DNA of 64,000 bases, taken from contig NZ_JAEKJA010000007.1 in the NCBI RefSeq assembly GCF_016411865.1, forward strand, positions 248,001-312,000, written 5' to 3'. The translations under genes were made by a program, and so were the position numbers. Below, in pieces: positions 1 through 8,749 of the stretch. Every line of letters begins with the position of its first letter. The first letter of the stretch is position 1. A model generated the notes under the pieces. The model ran no database searches and was not told where the DNA came from. It worked only from the letters and a program-made list of their open reading frames with translations. This DNA is from Acuticoccus mangrovi (lineage in GTDB: Bacteria; Pseudomonadota; Alphaproteobacteria; Rhizobiales; Amorphaceae).

Positions 1-1
1 G

Positions 2-397
2 CTGATTGACGGCACCTTCCCCGACTACGACCGCGTGATCCCGAAGAACAACGACAAGATCATGCAGGTGGACCGGCTCGACTTCGCCTCGGCGGTGGAC
101 CGGGTGTCGACGGTGTCGTCGGAGCGCGGCCGGGCGGTGAAGCTGTCGCTCGCCGACGGGGCGCTGACGCTGTCGGTGATCAACCCGGATTCGGGCACCG
201 CCACGGACGAGCTGGTGGTCGACTTCGACGACGACCCGCTCGATATCGGCTTCAACTCCAAATATCTGCTCGACATCACCAGCCAGCTCTCGACCGAGAA
301 CGCGACCTTCGCGCTGGCGGACCCGGGCTCGCCGACGCTGATCCACGACGGCGACGCCTCGAAGACGCTCTACGTGCTGATGCCGATGCGCGTCTGA
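2..397 (+). CDS. dnaN: DNA polymerase III beta subunit (sliding clamp), C-terminal part
   Basis: This is the last 131 codons of the ring-shaped clamp that tethers DNA polymerase III to DNA; the 5' part lies outside the window. The fragment opens with a GTFPDYDRVIP segment, typical of the start of the third clamp domain, and ends with the hallmark C-terminal MPMRV, equivalent to the MPMRL end of other beta clamps. recF starts four bases after the stop, so the two are probably co-transcribed, a common arrangement. The family match is firm. The only uncertainty is the missing N-terminal two thirds. Confidence 0.97.
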   Translation: MIDGTFPDYDRVIPKNNDKIMQVDRLDFASAVDRVSTVSSERGRAVKLSLADGALTLSVINPDSGTATDELVVDFDDDPLDIGFNSKYLLDITSQLSTENATFALADPGSPTLIHDGDASKTLYVLMPMRV

Positions 398-401
398 TCC
401 G

Positions 402-1523
402 TTGCGGATAACGGAGGCGCCGCGCGCCGTCCGCTTGACGCGGCTGGCGCTCACCAACTTCCGCAACTATACCGCCGCCCGCTTCGAGGCGAGCGCCGCC
501 CACGTGGTGTTCACCGGCCCCAACGGGGCGGGCAAGACCAACATCCTGGAGGCGATCTCGCTGCTCTCGCCGGGGCGGGGGCTGCGCCGCGCGACCTATG
601 CGGAGATGGCGCGGCAGGAGACGATCGAGGGGTTCGCCGTCCACGCCCGCATTTTGAGGGAGGGCGACGACGAGCCGACCGGCGTCGGGATCGGGCTCGC
701 CCACGGTGCCTCGAGCCGCCAGGTGCGCATCGGCGGCGAGGACGCCCGGCCCGACGATCTCTCCCGCCTGGTGCGCGTCCTCTGGCTGACGCCGGCGATG
801 GACGGGCTCTTCACCGGCGGCACCGCCGACCGCCGGCGCTTCCTCGACCGTCTGTCGCTCGCCCTCTTCAGCCATCACGGCCGCCACGCCAACGCCTACG
901 AGCGGGCGATGCGCCAGCGCAACCGCATGTTCGAGGACGGCGCGCGCGACCCGGCCTGGTTCGATGCGGTGGAGAAGGAGATGGCCGACCACGGCGCCGC
1001 CCTCGCCATGGCGCGGCTGGAGCTGGTGTTGAAGCTCAACGCCGCGCAGGCGGTACGGGCGGCCGAAGGAGGCGACTTCCCGCAGGCCCTCCTCTCGATC
1101 GTCGGCGACGAGGGGGATGCGGAGGCGGCGGCGTTCGCTCGCCGGCTGCGGGAGAATCGCGAGCGCGACCGGGCCGCCGGACGGGCGCTGTCCGGCCCCC
1201 ATCGCGCCGACCTCAAGGTGATGCACGTGGAGAAGGCGATGCCGGCCGGCCTCGCCTCGACCGGCGAGCAGAAGGCGCTGTTGATCGGCATCGTGCTCGG
1301 CCACGCGGCGCTGGTGGGGCGGGTGACGGGCGAGGCGCCGCTTCTGCTCCTCGACGAGGTGGCGGCGCACCTCGATCCGGGCCGCCGGGCGGCGCTCTAC
1401 GACACGCTCGACGCCCTCGGCACCCAGACCTTCATGACCGGCACGGACGACAGCCTGTTCACCGCCCTCGGCGACCGCGCCGATCGCTTCCACGTGGCCG
1501 AGGGAACGATCGTGCCGGCCTGA
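402..1523 (+). CDS. recF: DNA replication and repair protein RecF
   Basis: RecF is an SMC-like ATPase that helps load RecA at single-strand gaps during recombinational repair. The 373-residue product has the usual length. It carries a Walker A motif GPNGAGKT near residue 40, beside the typical LTNFRNY segment, and a Walker B LLLLDEVAAHLD near residue 320. The start chosen is TTG four bases after the dnaN stop; no ATG or GTG lies between it and the conserved N-terminus. gyrB, which often follows recF, is absent: the next gene is convergent and starts its 3' end five bases away. Confidence 0.96.
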   Translation: MRITEAPRAVRLTRLALTNFRNYTAARFEASAAHVVFTGPNGAGKTNILEAISLLSPGRGLRRATYAEMARQETIEGFAVHARILREGDDEPTGVGIGLAHGASSRQVRIGGEDARPDDLSRLVRVLWLTPAMDGLFTGGTADRRRFLDRLSLALFSHHGRHANAYERAMRQRNRMFEDGARDPAWFDAVEKEMADHGAALAMARLELVLKLNAAQAVRAAEGGDFPQALLSIVGDEGDAEAAAFARRLRENRERDRAAGRALSGPHRADLKVMHVEKAMPAGLASTGEQKALLIGIVLGHAALVGRVTGEAPLLLLDEVAAHLDPGRRAALYDTLDALGTQTFMTGTDDSLFTALGDRADRFHVAEGTIVPA

Positions 1524-1528
1524 GGCCG

Positions 1529-2002
1529 TCAGTGGCTCGGCGTGCTCTCCACGACAATGTCGACCTCGATCTCGCCGGCCTCGCCGAAGTCGAGCTCCAC
1601 CGGGAAGGTGGTGCCGAGTTCGGGCGCGGGCGTCATGCCGGTGATCCAGAGGTGCGGGCCCCACGGCGCGAGGCTCACCGGCTTGCCGGGCGGCAGGGTG
1701 ATGTCGTCGAGGAAGCTCACCTCGCCGTCCTTGCTCACGCGACGGAAGCGGACCGTGGTGCCGTCGCCCGCGGTGACCGCGACGAGGTGGGCCGGCTCGC
1801 TGCCGCGATTGAAGAGGGCGCCGTAGATCGGCAACCCGCCGTCGGTCATCCCGGGGGAATAGACGTGGCCGACGGCGATGGTCTTCAGCGTGTAGCTGTG
1901 GGCGTGCGCGGTGCTCGCGGCGAGCGGGGCGGCGAGAACGCCGCTCGCGAGAGCCGCGGCGAGGAGACGGCGGCCGAGCCGGCGGCGGGAGGCGGAGGGC
2001 AT
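1529..2002 (-). CDS. PCu(A)C-type periplasmic copper chaperone
   Basis: A secreted protein of about 157 residues of the PCu(A)C (DUF461) family, which carries Cu(I) in the periplasm to cytochrome oxidase. A twin-arginine-rich, hydrophobic signal peptide ends near AHA, followed by a beta-rich domain with the family pattern HVYSPGM and, about 65 residues on, PHLWITGM. The usual second His-x-Met is replaced by His-Leu-Trp, so metal binding may differ. The ATG at 2002 is preferred because AAGGAG sits six bases upstream; the ATG at 2008 overlaps that site. The gene follows ctaG with near-zero spacing, which supports a role in oxidase copper insertion. Confidence 0.85.
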   Translation of the reverse strand: MPSASRRRLGRRLLAAALASGVLAAPLAASTAHAHSYTLKTIAVGHVYSPGMTDGGLPIYGALFNRGSEPAHLVAVTAGDGTTVRFRRVSKDGEVSFLDDITLPPGKPVSLAPWGPHLWITGMTPAPELGTTFPVELDFGEAGEIEVDIVVESTPSH

Positions 2003-2004
2003 GA

Positions 2005-2661
2005 TCATCTCCTTGGAGCGTCGTTGTCGAACACGGCTTGCTGTGTCTCCTCGAGCCTTTCGCCGAGCGCCTTCGAGCCGGCGGCGAGGTCGCGGGCGGC
2101 GGCGATCTCCGCCTCGGACAGGCCGTCCTGCCTGTAGAAGGTGTAGGAGAGCGTCACCGTCCGGTTCGGGGCGGCGGCCTCGTCCTTCAGATATTGCTCA
2201 TCGATGTAGAAGACGACGGGCATGCGGGCGCTCTCGCCCGGGCCGAGCCGCTCTTCGGTGAAGCAGAAGCACTCGATCTTGAAGAAGTAGGGTGCGGCCA
2301 CGTAGGGCAGCACGTTGAAGGCGGCGCGCGCGACGATCGTCTCGTCGGTGTTGTTCTTGGCGTAGTAGGCGGCTTCGACGGGCTCGCCGAAGCCGACCTC
2401 CACCTCCCGCGTCTCGGGGCGGAACTCCCAGTCGAGGCCGGGCGCGACGTTGGCGTCGAAGGTGACGGTGATGCGCTCGTTGCTCTCGGCGTGCGGGGTG
2501 ACGGCCTTCGGATCGAGCGTGCGCGGCGTGCCGCCGTAGCCGGTGACGCTGCAGAACACCCGATAGAGGGTGGGTGCGTAGGAGACGAGCACCGCCATCG
2601 CGACCAGCACCAGCACGAGGGCGGCGACGATGCGTCCGTTCTTGGCGGCGGGACTAGCCAT
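2005..2661 (-). CDS. ctaG: Cytochrome c oxidase assembly protein Cox11/CtaG
   Basis: Cox11 inserts copper into the CuB site of cytochrome c oxidase subunit I from the periplasmic side of the inner membrane. The 218-residue product has one N-terminal membrane segment (about residues 10-30), then the conserved VFCSVTGYGGT stretch, the copper ligand motif CFCF near residue 135, and the C-terminal LSYTFY signature. The start at 2661 gives the short cytoplasmic tail usual for the family; an in-frame start at 2718 would add a proline/arginine-rich stretch. No ctaC, ctaD or ctaE lies nearby, so the gene is detached from the usual oxidase operon. Confidence 0.95.
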   Translation of the reverse strand: MASPAAKNGRIVAALVLVLVAMAVLVSYAPTLYRVFCSVTGYGGTPRTLDPKAVTPHAESNERITVTFDANVAPGLDWEFRPETREVEVGFGEPVEAAYYAKNNTDETIVARAAFNVLPYVAAPYFFKIECFCFTEERLGPGESARMPVVFYIDEQYLKDEAAAPNRTVTLSYTFYRQDGLSEAEIAAARDLAAGSKALGERLEETQQAVFDNDAPRR

Positions 2662-3001
2662 CGGGTGGCGCGTCCTCGGCGCGGACGGGGCTCGCGGCCG
2701 CGGACGGGTGCGCGGCACGTGGCGAGGAGGGCGGGCGACGGCGGTGCGGCGTCTCCTCGCCGCCCGCCGTGCCCCGGCGCGGTCGAGCCGCGGTGCCGGG
2801 GGCGAGCGTCTTCGATCTCTGGAGCGGTCGCGTCATGGCTCACCGATAAACGCCTCGGCGGCCCGCCATTCAAGGCGCGGGATGGCGGCTCGGGCAATGG
2901 CGAGGGGCGGGTTTCTTCCCGAGCGGCCGCGGGCGCCGCGTCGTGCCTGGCGAGGCGGCACGAGATGCCGGATGCTGCGATGAATGCGCGCGGGTGGCGT
3001 C
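2662..3001. other. Intergenic stretch without a supported gene
   Basis: These 340 bases upstream of ctaG are very GC-rich. A 60-codon frame (2654-2836, minus) overlaps the ctaG start but is proline/arginine-rich, has no hydrophobic segment and no ribosome-binding site, and does not resemble the small membrane protein often found before ctaG. The ctaG promoter should lie here, but no clear -35/-10 pair was recognised. Confidence 0.5.
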
Positions 3002-4066
3002 TCAGCGGGGTGGGCCGGCGCGCGGCGGGGCGACGGACGCCCGCGGCAGCAGGCTCGTCGGGTAGAGCGTGCGGTTCGGCGGTGGCAGGACGCTTCCCTC
3101 GGCGCGGGCGGCGTCGATGCGGGCGATGAGGCGCGCCACCGCATCCTCGCCGACGGTCGCGAAGTCCCAGTCGATCGCCGTGATCGGGGGCGTGCCGGCC
3201 CGCGTCAGCTCGTTGTCGCCGATGCTGACGATGGAGAGGTCGGCCGGAATGCTGAGCCCTTCCGATTCGATGTAGTGCAGCACGCCGGACAGAAGCTGCG
3301 AGCCGAGTGTGATGATGGCGGTGGGCGGCTCGGGCCGGCGCATCAGGATGAAGGTGGCGTTGAAGGCGCTGTCGACCGGGCCGTCCACCTCGCGCACGAG
3401 GTCGGGGGCGTCGGCGATCCCCGTCTCGGCGCAGAACTCCAGGAAGGCGTCGATGCGGGCGGCGGAGGGGCGGGCCCCACGACTCGGCGTGACCAGCCCG
3501 ATGCGGCGGTGGCCGAAGGCAGCGAGGTGCTGCGCGGCCTGCCGGGCGGCGGTGGCGTGGTCGACGCAGAAGCAATCGTTGGTCGGGCGCTCCCGCTCGA
3601 TCTGCACCGTCGGGATCGCGAGATCCTCGATCGCCTTGTTGACCTCCGCCCGATCCTGCCAGCCGGTGAGGTAGACGATGCCGTCGAAGCGGTGGCGGCG
3701 GGCGGTGGCGAGGGCGTCGAGCTCACGGCTCGCGACGTTGCCAGTGCTGAGGACCACCATGGAGTAGCCGGCGTCGTAGAGCGCACGCTGGAGCGAGCCG
3801 ACGAGGCGGGCGTAGAGCGGGTTGGCGATGTCGGTGACGATGCAGGCGACCATGCGCGTCGCCGCCCGGCGCATGTTCTGCGCCGCGATGTTGGGCACGT
3901 AGTTGAGCTCGGCGACGGCGGCGCGGACGCGGGCGGCCTTGTCCGGGTGAACGCGGCTGGTGTTGTTGAGAACGCGCGAGACGGTACCGATCGAGACGCC
4001 GGCACGGTCGGCGACGTCGCGGATGGTGGCGAACGGGGCGGGCTGGCGCGTGCGCTTGTCAGTCAT
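3002..4066 (-). CDS. LacI-family transcriptional regulator
   Basis: A 354-residue repressor of the LacI/GalR family. The N-terminal helix-turn-helix is clear (TIRDVADRAGVSIGTVSRVLNN, around residues 14-35), followed by the hinge and a periplasmic-binding-protein-like effector domain with the typical IVTDIANPLYA and FGHRRIGLVTP motifs. The start at 4066 places the HTH at the usual distance from the N-terminus. The gene lies downstream of the branched-chain-type ABC operon on the same strand, beyond a tandem repeat, so it may regulate that operon. A second LacI regulator sits at the other end of the transporter. The ligand is unknown, most likely the imported compound. Confidence 0.93.
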   Translation of the reverse strand: MTDKRTRQPAPFATIRDVADRAGVSIGTVSRVLNNTSRVHPDKAARVRAAVAELNYVPNIAAQNMRRAATRMVACIVTDIANPLYARLVGSLQRALYDAGYSMVVLSTGNVASRELDALATARRHRFDGIVYLTGWQDRAEVNKAIEDLAIPTVQIERERPTNDCFCVDHATAARQAAQHLAAFGHRRIGLVTPSRGARPSAARIDAFLEFCAETGIADAPDLVREVDGPVDSAFNATFILMRRPEPPTAIITLGSQLLSGVLHYIESEGLSIPADLSIVSIGDNELTRAGTPPITAIDWDFATVGEDAVARLIARIDAARAEGSVLPPPNRTLYPTSLLPRASVAPPRAGPPR

Positions 4067-4165
4067 CGTGGAGTCCGTCCGAGGCTCGCCGTGGAGCCTA
4101 GCTTTTCGCGGTGGCGCAGGGTAGCGCCGCCGCATCTTTGGCCACGGCGGAGAGCGGAGCGCCCC

Positions 4166-4262
4166 CGTGCCGCCTTGGCGGCGCAGAGAAGCGCCGTGCC
4201 GCCTTGGCGGCGCAGAGGAGCGCCGTGCCGTCTTGGCGGCGCAGAGGAGCGCCGCCGTGCCG
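4166..4262. repeat. Tandem 29-bp repeat with an internal palindrome, three copies plus a fragment
   Basis: Three head-to-tail 29-base units at 4166-4194, 4195-4223 and 4224-4252 differ by single bases, and a partial fourth unit runs to about 4262. Each unit contains GCCGCCTTGGCGGC, a hairpin-forming inverted repeat (one arm base is changed in the third copy). The array lies between the 3' end of the ABC binding-protein gene and the start of the lacI gene, both on the minus strand. It could act as a weak transcription or RNA-stability element, or simply be slippage-generated. There are no spacers, so it is not a CRISPR array. Confidence 0.85.
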
Positions 4263-4268
4263 TGAGGC

Positions 4269-5432
4269 TCAGTCGGCCCAGTGCTTCAGCACCTTCACCT
4301 CGCCCTTTTCCCCGTCGATCACTTCGGCGTAGCCGAAGACGGTGGGGCCGGCGTGCTTCTCCGGCGCGTAGGTCACCGGCGGGATGATGCCGCTGTCATA
4401 GGTGCCGAGGGCTTCGAGCGCGTCCATCAGCTTCTCGCGGGTGGGCTCGCCCTCGACGTTCCTCAGCGCCGTGACGAAGAGCTTGGCGCCGGACATCCCC
4501 ATGAAGGGCCAGTAGCCGGGGGCGGTGTCGGGCGCGAACTCGGCCATCGCCTCCTTCGCCTCGGCGACGGCTTCCGTGTCCATCGTCTCGTGCGCGGAAT
4601 AGAGGTTGATGATCAGGCCGTTGAGCGCGGAGCCGCCGAGGTCGAGGCTCACCTTGTCCGACATCAGCTGGGGCGCCAGGAACTTCGCATCCCACCCGAG
4701 CTTCTGCGCTTCGAGCATGAAGAGGGCGCCGTGCTTGGGGATGACGGCCATCACCACCGCGTCGGGGTTGGTGTCGCGCAGCGACAGGGCCTGGGCGCTG
4801 ACGTCGACGTCGGAGGGGACGTAGCTCGCCTCGCCGACGACCTCGAGGCCGTTCTCCTCGGCATACTCCTCGACGCCCTGGAGGATCTCCTTGCCGTACT
4901 GGTCGTCCTGGTAGAACACGGCGAGGGTCTTCGCGCCGAGCTCCTCGGCGGCGTATTTCGCCAGCGAGATGCCGTGCGAGGTGCCGAGCGGCGAGATCGG
5001 GAAGACGATGCGCTCGGTCGGGGTGTTGATCGAGGGGTGGCTGCCGAGCGGGCCGATGAGAGGCACGCCGCGGTTCGCGAGGTGGGGGATCATCGCCACG
5101 GTGTTGGTGGTGCCGAGGGTGCCGACGATGGCGAACACGCCGTCGCGGTCGACGAGCTTCTTCGCGGCGGCGACAGCCTGCTGCGGGTTGTAGCTGTCGT
5201 TCTCGAAGTGGACGATGATCTTGCGGCCGTTGACGCCGCCGTTCTTGTTCACCCACTTCAGGTAGGCGTCGATGCCGTCGCGATATTGCGAGGCGCCGGC
5301 CGACAGGCCGCTCTGGAGGGGCAGGATCGAGCCCACCTCGATGGTGTCGTCGGTGACGCCGGGGTCGCCCGCAAAGGCGGGCGCGGCGATGACGAGGGCT
5401 CCTATTAGAGTGCTGAGGCGGATGGTCTTCAC
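4269..5432 (-). CDS. Branched-chain amino acid-type ABC transporter substrate-binding protein
   Basis: A periplasmic binding protein of 387 residues of the Leu/Ile/Val-binding (LivK-like, Peripla_BP_6) family that delivers substrate to the LivHM permease encoded upstream in the same operon. It has a signal peptide ending at PAFA, then the family opening DDTIEVGSILPLQSG, and later GSHPSINTP and FYQDDQYGKE segments. The start is GTG at 5432 with AGGAGG five bases upstream. Such proteins bind amino acids, amides, urea or aromatic acids, so the substrate cannot be read from sequence. The neighbouring SDR, hydrolase and LacI genes point to a catabolic compound rather than a simple amino acid. Confidence 0.93.
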   Translation of the reverse strand: MKTIRLSTLIGALVIAAPAFAGDPGVTDDTIEVGSILPLQSGLSAGASQYRDGIDAYLKWVNKNGGVNGRKIIVHFENDSYNPQQAVAAAKKLVDRDGVFAIVGTLGTTNTVAMIPHLANRGVPLIGPLGSHPSINTPTERIVFPISPLGTSHGISLAKYAAEELGAKTLAVFYQDDQYGKEILQGVEEYAEENGLEVVGEASYVPSDVDVSAQALSLRDTNPDAVVMAVIPKHGALFMLEAQKLGWDAKFLAPQLMSDKVSLDLGGSALNGLIINLYSAHETMDTEAVAEAKEAMAEFAPDTAPGYWPFMGMSGAKLFVTALRNVEGEPTREKLMDALEALGTYDSGIIPPVTYAPEKHAGPTVFGYAEVIDGEKGEVKVLKHWAD

Positions 5433-5466
5433 GGTTTCCTCCTGTTTGCCGCTCTTGTCGGCGCTG

Positions 5467-6180
5467 TCATGACGTGCCGAGATAGGCCGACACGATCTCT
5501 TCGTTCTTCGCGAGCTCCTCGGCGGAGCCGGACATGACGATCCGGCCCTTTTCGAGGACGTGCGCGTGATCGGCGCGCGCCAGCGCTTTCTTGGCGTTCT
5601 GCTCCACCAGGATGACGGTGATGCCGCGCGCGCGAATTTCGCCGACGAGACCCATGATCTCGTCGATGATGAGGGGGGCGAGGCCGAGGGTGGGCTCGTC
5701 GAGGAGCATGAGGCGGGGGGCCGACATCATCGCCCGCCCGACCGCCACCATCTGCTGCTCGCCGCCCGACAGGGTGCCGGCGATCTGGCCGATGCGCTCG
5801 GCGAGACGGGGGAAGAGCGTGAGCACCGCCTCGCGGTCCCGCTTCACCGCCGCCGCGTCGCGGCGCAGGAAGGCCCCCATCTGGAGGTTCTCCTCCACCG
5901 TGAGCCCCGAGAAGAGCTGCCGTCCCTCCGGCGACATCGCGAGGCCCGCGCGCACGATGCGGTCGGGCCGGGCGCCGGCGATCGAGGCGCCGTCGAAGCG
6001 GATCGCGCCGGAGACGCGGCCGGGGCAGACGCCCATGATCGCGGTCAGCAGCGAGGACTTGCCGGCGCCGTTGGCGCCGAGGATCGCCACCACCTCGCCC
6101 GCCGCGACGGAGAGGGTGACGTTCTCGACGGCGCGGATGCCGCCATAGTGGATGGAGAGGTTGTCGATCTCGAGGAGCAT
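5467..6180 (-). CDS. livF: Branched-chain-type ABC transporter ATP-binding protein LivF
   Basis: One of the two cytoplasmic ATPases that energise the LivHM permease. The 237-residue product has Walker A GANGAGKSS near residue 36, the Q-loop region, the signature LSGGEQQMVAVGRAM and Walker B LMLLDEPTLGLAP, which is the LivF-specific version. The start ATG at 6180 overlaps the livG stop by one base (TGATG), giving translational coupling. The binding-protein gene follows after about 35 bases. The length and motifs fit the family exactly. Confidence 0.95.
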   Translation of the reverse strand: MLLEIDNLSIHYGGIRAVENVTLSVAAGEVVAILGANGAGKSSLLTAIMGVCPGRVSGAIRFDGASIAGARPDRIVRAGLAMSPEGRQLFSGLTVEENLQMGAFLRRDAAAVKRDREAVLTLFPRLAERIGQIAGTLSGGEQQMVAVGRAMMSAPRLMLLDEPTLGLAPLIIDEIMGLVGEIRARGITVILVEQNAKKALARADHAHVLEKGRIVMSGSAEELAKNEEIVSAYLGTS

Positions 6181-6950
6181 CAGGCCTCTCCCTCGCCGAG
6201 ATAGGCCTCGATGACCTTGTGGTTGGCGCGGATCTCCTGCGGCGTGCCCTCCGCGATCAGGCGGCCTTGCACCACCACGATGATGCGGTCGCAGGCCGAC
6301 ATCACGAGGCCCATGTCGTGCTCCACGAGGAGGATGGTGATGCCGTGCTCGGCGCCGAGACGGCGGATGACGCGGCCGAGCTCGGTCGACTCGGTGTGGT
6401 TCATGCCCGCCGCCGGCTCGTCCATCATGAGAAGGCGGGGCTCGGCGACGAGGGCGCGGGCGAGCTCCACCTGTTTCTGGGTGCCGAAGGGGAGGTCGGC
6501 GACGCGGCGGTCGCGGATCTCGGAGAGGCCGAGCTCGGCGAGGGCGGCGTCGGCGGTGGCATAGGCGGCGCGGGTGGCGCGGCGCGAGGCGGGCAGCCCC
6601 AGAAGCTCGGCGGTCCAGCCAGCCCGCAGCCGTGCGGCGCATCCCATCGCCACGTTGTCGACGGCCGAGAGGTCGGTGAACAGCTCCAGGTTCTGGAAGG
6701 TGCGCATCACCCCGCGCTCCGGCAGGCGGTGGATCGGCTCGGCGAGAAGATCGAAGCCGAGCGCCTCGACGTGTCCGGCGTCCGGCGTGGTGATGCGGGT
6801 GAGGCAGTTGAGGATGGTCGACTTGCCGGCCCCGTTGGGCCCGATGAGGCCGCACACGCTGCCCTGCGCCACGCGGAAGGAGAGGTCGTCCACCGCCTTG
6901 AGGCCGGAGAACGACATGGAGAGGCCTTGAACGGCGAGCGCATCAGGCAT
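6180..6950 (-). CDS. livG: Branched-chain-type ABC transporter ATP-binding protein LivG
   Basis: The partner ATPase of LivF, 256 residues. It has Walker A GPNGAGKST, the RTFQNLELF stretch typical of LivG, an altered signature LPFGTQKQVELARAL and Walker B LLMMDEPAAGMN, all normal for this subfamily, and the C-terminal VIEAYLGEG tail. It overlaps the 3' end of livM by eight bases and the start of livF by one, so the importer genes form a tight translationally coupled operon on the minus strand. Confidence 0.95.
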   Translation of the reverse strand: MPDALAVQGLSMSFSGLKAVDDLSFRVAQGSVCGLIGPNGAGKSTILNCLTRITTPDAGHVEALGFDLLAEPIHRLPERGVMRTFQNLELFTDLSAVDNVAMGCAARLRAGWTAELLGLPASRRATRAAYATADAALAELGLSEIRDRRVADLPFGTQKQVELARALVAEPRLLMMDEPAAGMNHTESTELGRVIRRLGAEHGITILLVEHDMGLVMSACDRIIVVVQGRLIAEGTPQEIRANHKVIEAYLGEGEA

Positions 6951-7875
6951 CGCGGCGCCTCACGAGACGGAGCGCGCGGCGGGGCAGCGAGGCGAGCCCG
7001 TCGGGCAGCAGATGCATGAAGCCCACGAGGAGGGCGCCGTAGATGAACATCTGCCACTCCTCGAAAGCGCGCAGGAACTCCGGCGAATAGGCGAGGAAGA
7101 GGCCGCCGAGGAGGGCACCCACCACCGAGTGCAGCCCGCCGACGATCACCATGGTGAGGAAGCCGAGGGAGACCACGAGGGTGAAGCTGTCGGTGGAGAG
7201 CTGGCCGAGCACGGCGCCGTAGAACGCGCCGGAGACGCCGGTGATCGCGGCGGAGAGGGCGAAGACGAACATGGTGGTGGTGGCCCGGTTCACGCCGCAG
7301 ACCTGGGCGGCGATGTCGGAGAGGCGCATGGCGTTGAGGCTGAGGCCCCCGAGTGAGCGCCGCAGATTGACGACGAGGAGCAGCGTCACCGCGAGGATCG
7401 CGAGGAGCAGGAAGTAAGCCGAGAAGTCCGACATCAGCTCGTAGCCGAAGATCGACGGGCGCGGCACGAACATGCCCTGCCGACCGCCCGTCAGCCCGTC
7501 CCACTCGTAGAGGACGTGGACGATGACGAGGGAGAAGCCGAGCGTGGCGATGGCGAGATAGTGGCCCTGCACGCGCAACGCCGGCAGCGCCACGAGGAGG
7601 CCCGCCACGCCGGCGAAGAGGCCGGAGACGAGGAGGGTGAGGATGAAGGGCACGCCCACCTTGGTGACGAGGATCGCCGAGGTGTAGGCGCCGATCGCCC
7701 AGAATCCGGCATGGCCGATGGAGATCTGTCCGGCGACGCCGAGGAGGAGGCCGAGGCTGAGGGCGACCATCGCGTAGATGACGGCCATGCAGAGGAGATA
7801 GTGGCCGTAGGGTCCAACGAAGAACGGCAGCGCGATGGCGACGCCCCCCGCGGCGAGGCAAGCGATCGTGCGCAT
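6943..7875 (-). CDS. livM: Branched-chain-type ABC transporter permease LivM
   Basis: An inner-membrane permease of 310 residues with about eight to ten hydrophobic segments. The family motifs are present: GQISIGHAGFWAIGAYTSA near residues 50-68, HYLAIATLGF, and the late GGLHSVVGALLGG. It pairs with LivH to form the transmembrane channel. A single base separates it from the livH stop, and it overlaps livG by eight bases. The C-terminus is arginine-rich and cytoplasmic. Confidence 0.94.
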   Translation of the reverse strand: MRTIACLAAGGVAIALPFFVGPYGHYLLCMAVIYAMVALSLGLLLGVAGQISIGHAGFWAIGAYTSAILVTKVGVPFILTLLVSGLFAGVAGLLVALPALRVQGHYLAIATLGFSLVIVHVLYEWDGLTGGRQGMFVPRPSIFGYELMSDFSAYFLLLAILAVTLLLVVNLRRSLGGLSLNAMRLSDIAAQVCGVNRATTTMFVFALSAAITGVSGAFYGAVLGQLSTDSFTLVVSLGFLTMVIVGGLHSVVGALLGGLFLAYSPEFLRAFEEWQMFIYGALLVGFMHLLPDGLASLPRRALRLVRRRDA

Positions 7876-7876
7876 C

Positions 7877-8749
7877 TTACACCTTCCGTTTCAGGGCTTT
7901 GGTGAACAGCCCCTGCGGCCGCACCATCAACACGACGATGATGAGGACGAAGGCGAAGCTGTCCTTGATTGTGTTGTCGACGTAGGCGCCGACGAAGGCC
8001 TCCATCACGCCGAGGAGCAGGCAGCCGATCGCCGCGCCCGGCAGGCTCGCGAAGCCGCCGAGGATGGCGCCGGCGAAGCCCTTCAGGATGATCGCGAGCA
8101 TCATCTGCTGGTCGACGAAGGTGAGGGGGGCGATGAGAATGCCGCTCATCACCGACAGGCCGGCGGCGAGGCCCCAGGACACGGTGGCGACGACGCCGAC
8201 GCGGATGCCCATGAGGCGGGCGGCGAAGGGGTTCATGCTCGCGGCCCGCATCGCCGTGCCGTAGCGCGTATGCTCGAAGAAGACGTAGAGCGCAGCCATC
8301 ACGAGCAGCGTGATGACGATGATGCCGAGGCTCGTGGGCGACACCGCCGCCCCGCCCACCGCGATGGGGGCGGTGGGGAAGAGGGCGGGGAAGCGGTAGG
8401 GGTCGAAGCCCCAGATGATGCCGGCGAGGCTGTTGAACATGAAGAACAGGCCGAGCGTCACGATGAGCACGTTGAGCGGCGGGCCGGAGGCGACGGGCTT
8501 GATGAAGACGATCTCGAGGAGGGCGCCGATCAGAAAGCCGATGGGGAAGGACAGGACGAGGACGACGAACACCGGCAGCCCCGTCGCCGACAGGACGGAC
8601 AGGGCGATGAAGGTGCCGAACATGCCGATCTCGCCTTGGGCGAAGTTCACGACATGGGTCGCCTTGTTGATGATGACGAGCGACAGGCCGATCAGCGCGT
8701 AGATGCTGCCGACGGCGAGGCCGGAGAGGAGGAGGGGGAGCCAGTTCAT
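7877..8749 (-). CDS. livH: Branched-chain-type ABC transporter permease LivH
   Basis: The first permease of the importer, 290 residues, with eight or so membrane segments. Diagnostic stretches are GSIYALIGLSLVII at the N-terminus, NFAQGEIGMFG near residue 35, and GFAGAILGGFASLPGAAIGG-like sequence in the last third. The start overlaps the end of the upstream lacI-type gene by four bases, so the regulator, the two permeases, the two ATPases and the binding protein probably lie on one transcript beginning at the SDR gene. Confidence 0.94.
   Translation of the reverse strand: MNWLPLLLSGLAVGSIYALIGLSLVIINKATHVVNFAQGEIGMFGTFIALSVLSATGLPVFVVLVLSFPIGFLIGALLEIVFIKPVASGPPLNVLIVTLGLFFMFNSLAGIIWGFDPYRFPALFPTAPIAVGGAAVSPTSLGIIVITLLVMAALYVFFEHTRYGTAMRAASMNPFAARLMGIRVGVVATVSWGLAAGLSVMSGILIAPLTFVDQQMMLAIILKGFAGAILGGFASLPGAAIGCLLLGVMEAFVGAYVDNTIKDSFAFVLIIVVLMVRPQGLFTKALKRKV

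Noticed and set aside
2654-2836. 60-codon minus-strand frame overlapping the ctaG start
   Set aside because: Its composition is proline/arginine-rich like random GC-rich DNA, it has no membrane helix as expected of the small protein often before ctaG, and no ribosome-binding site.
4166-4262. Tandem repeats here and at 62215 considered as CRISPR arrays
   Set aside because: The units are directly adjacent, with no unique spacers, and no cas genes occur in the window.
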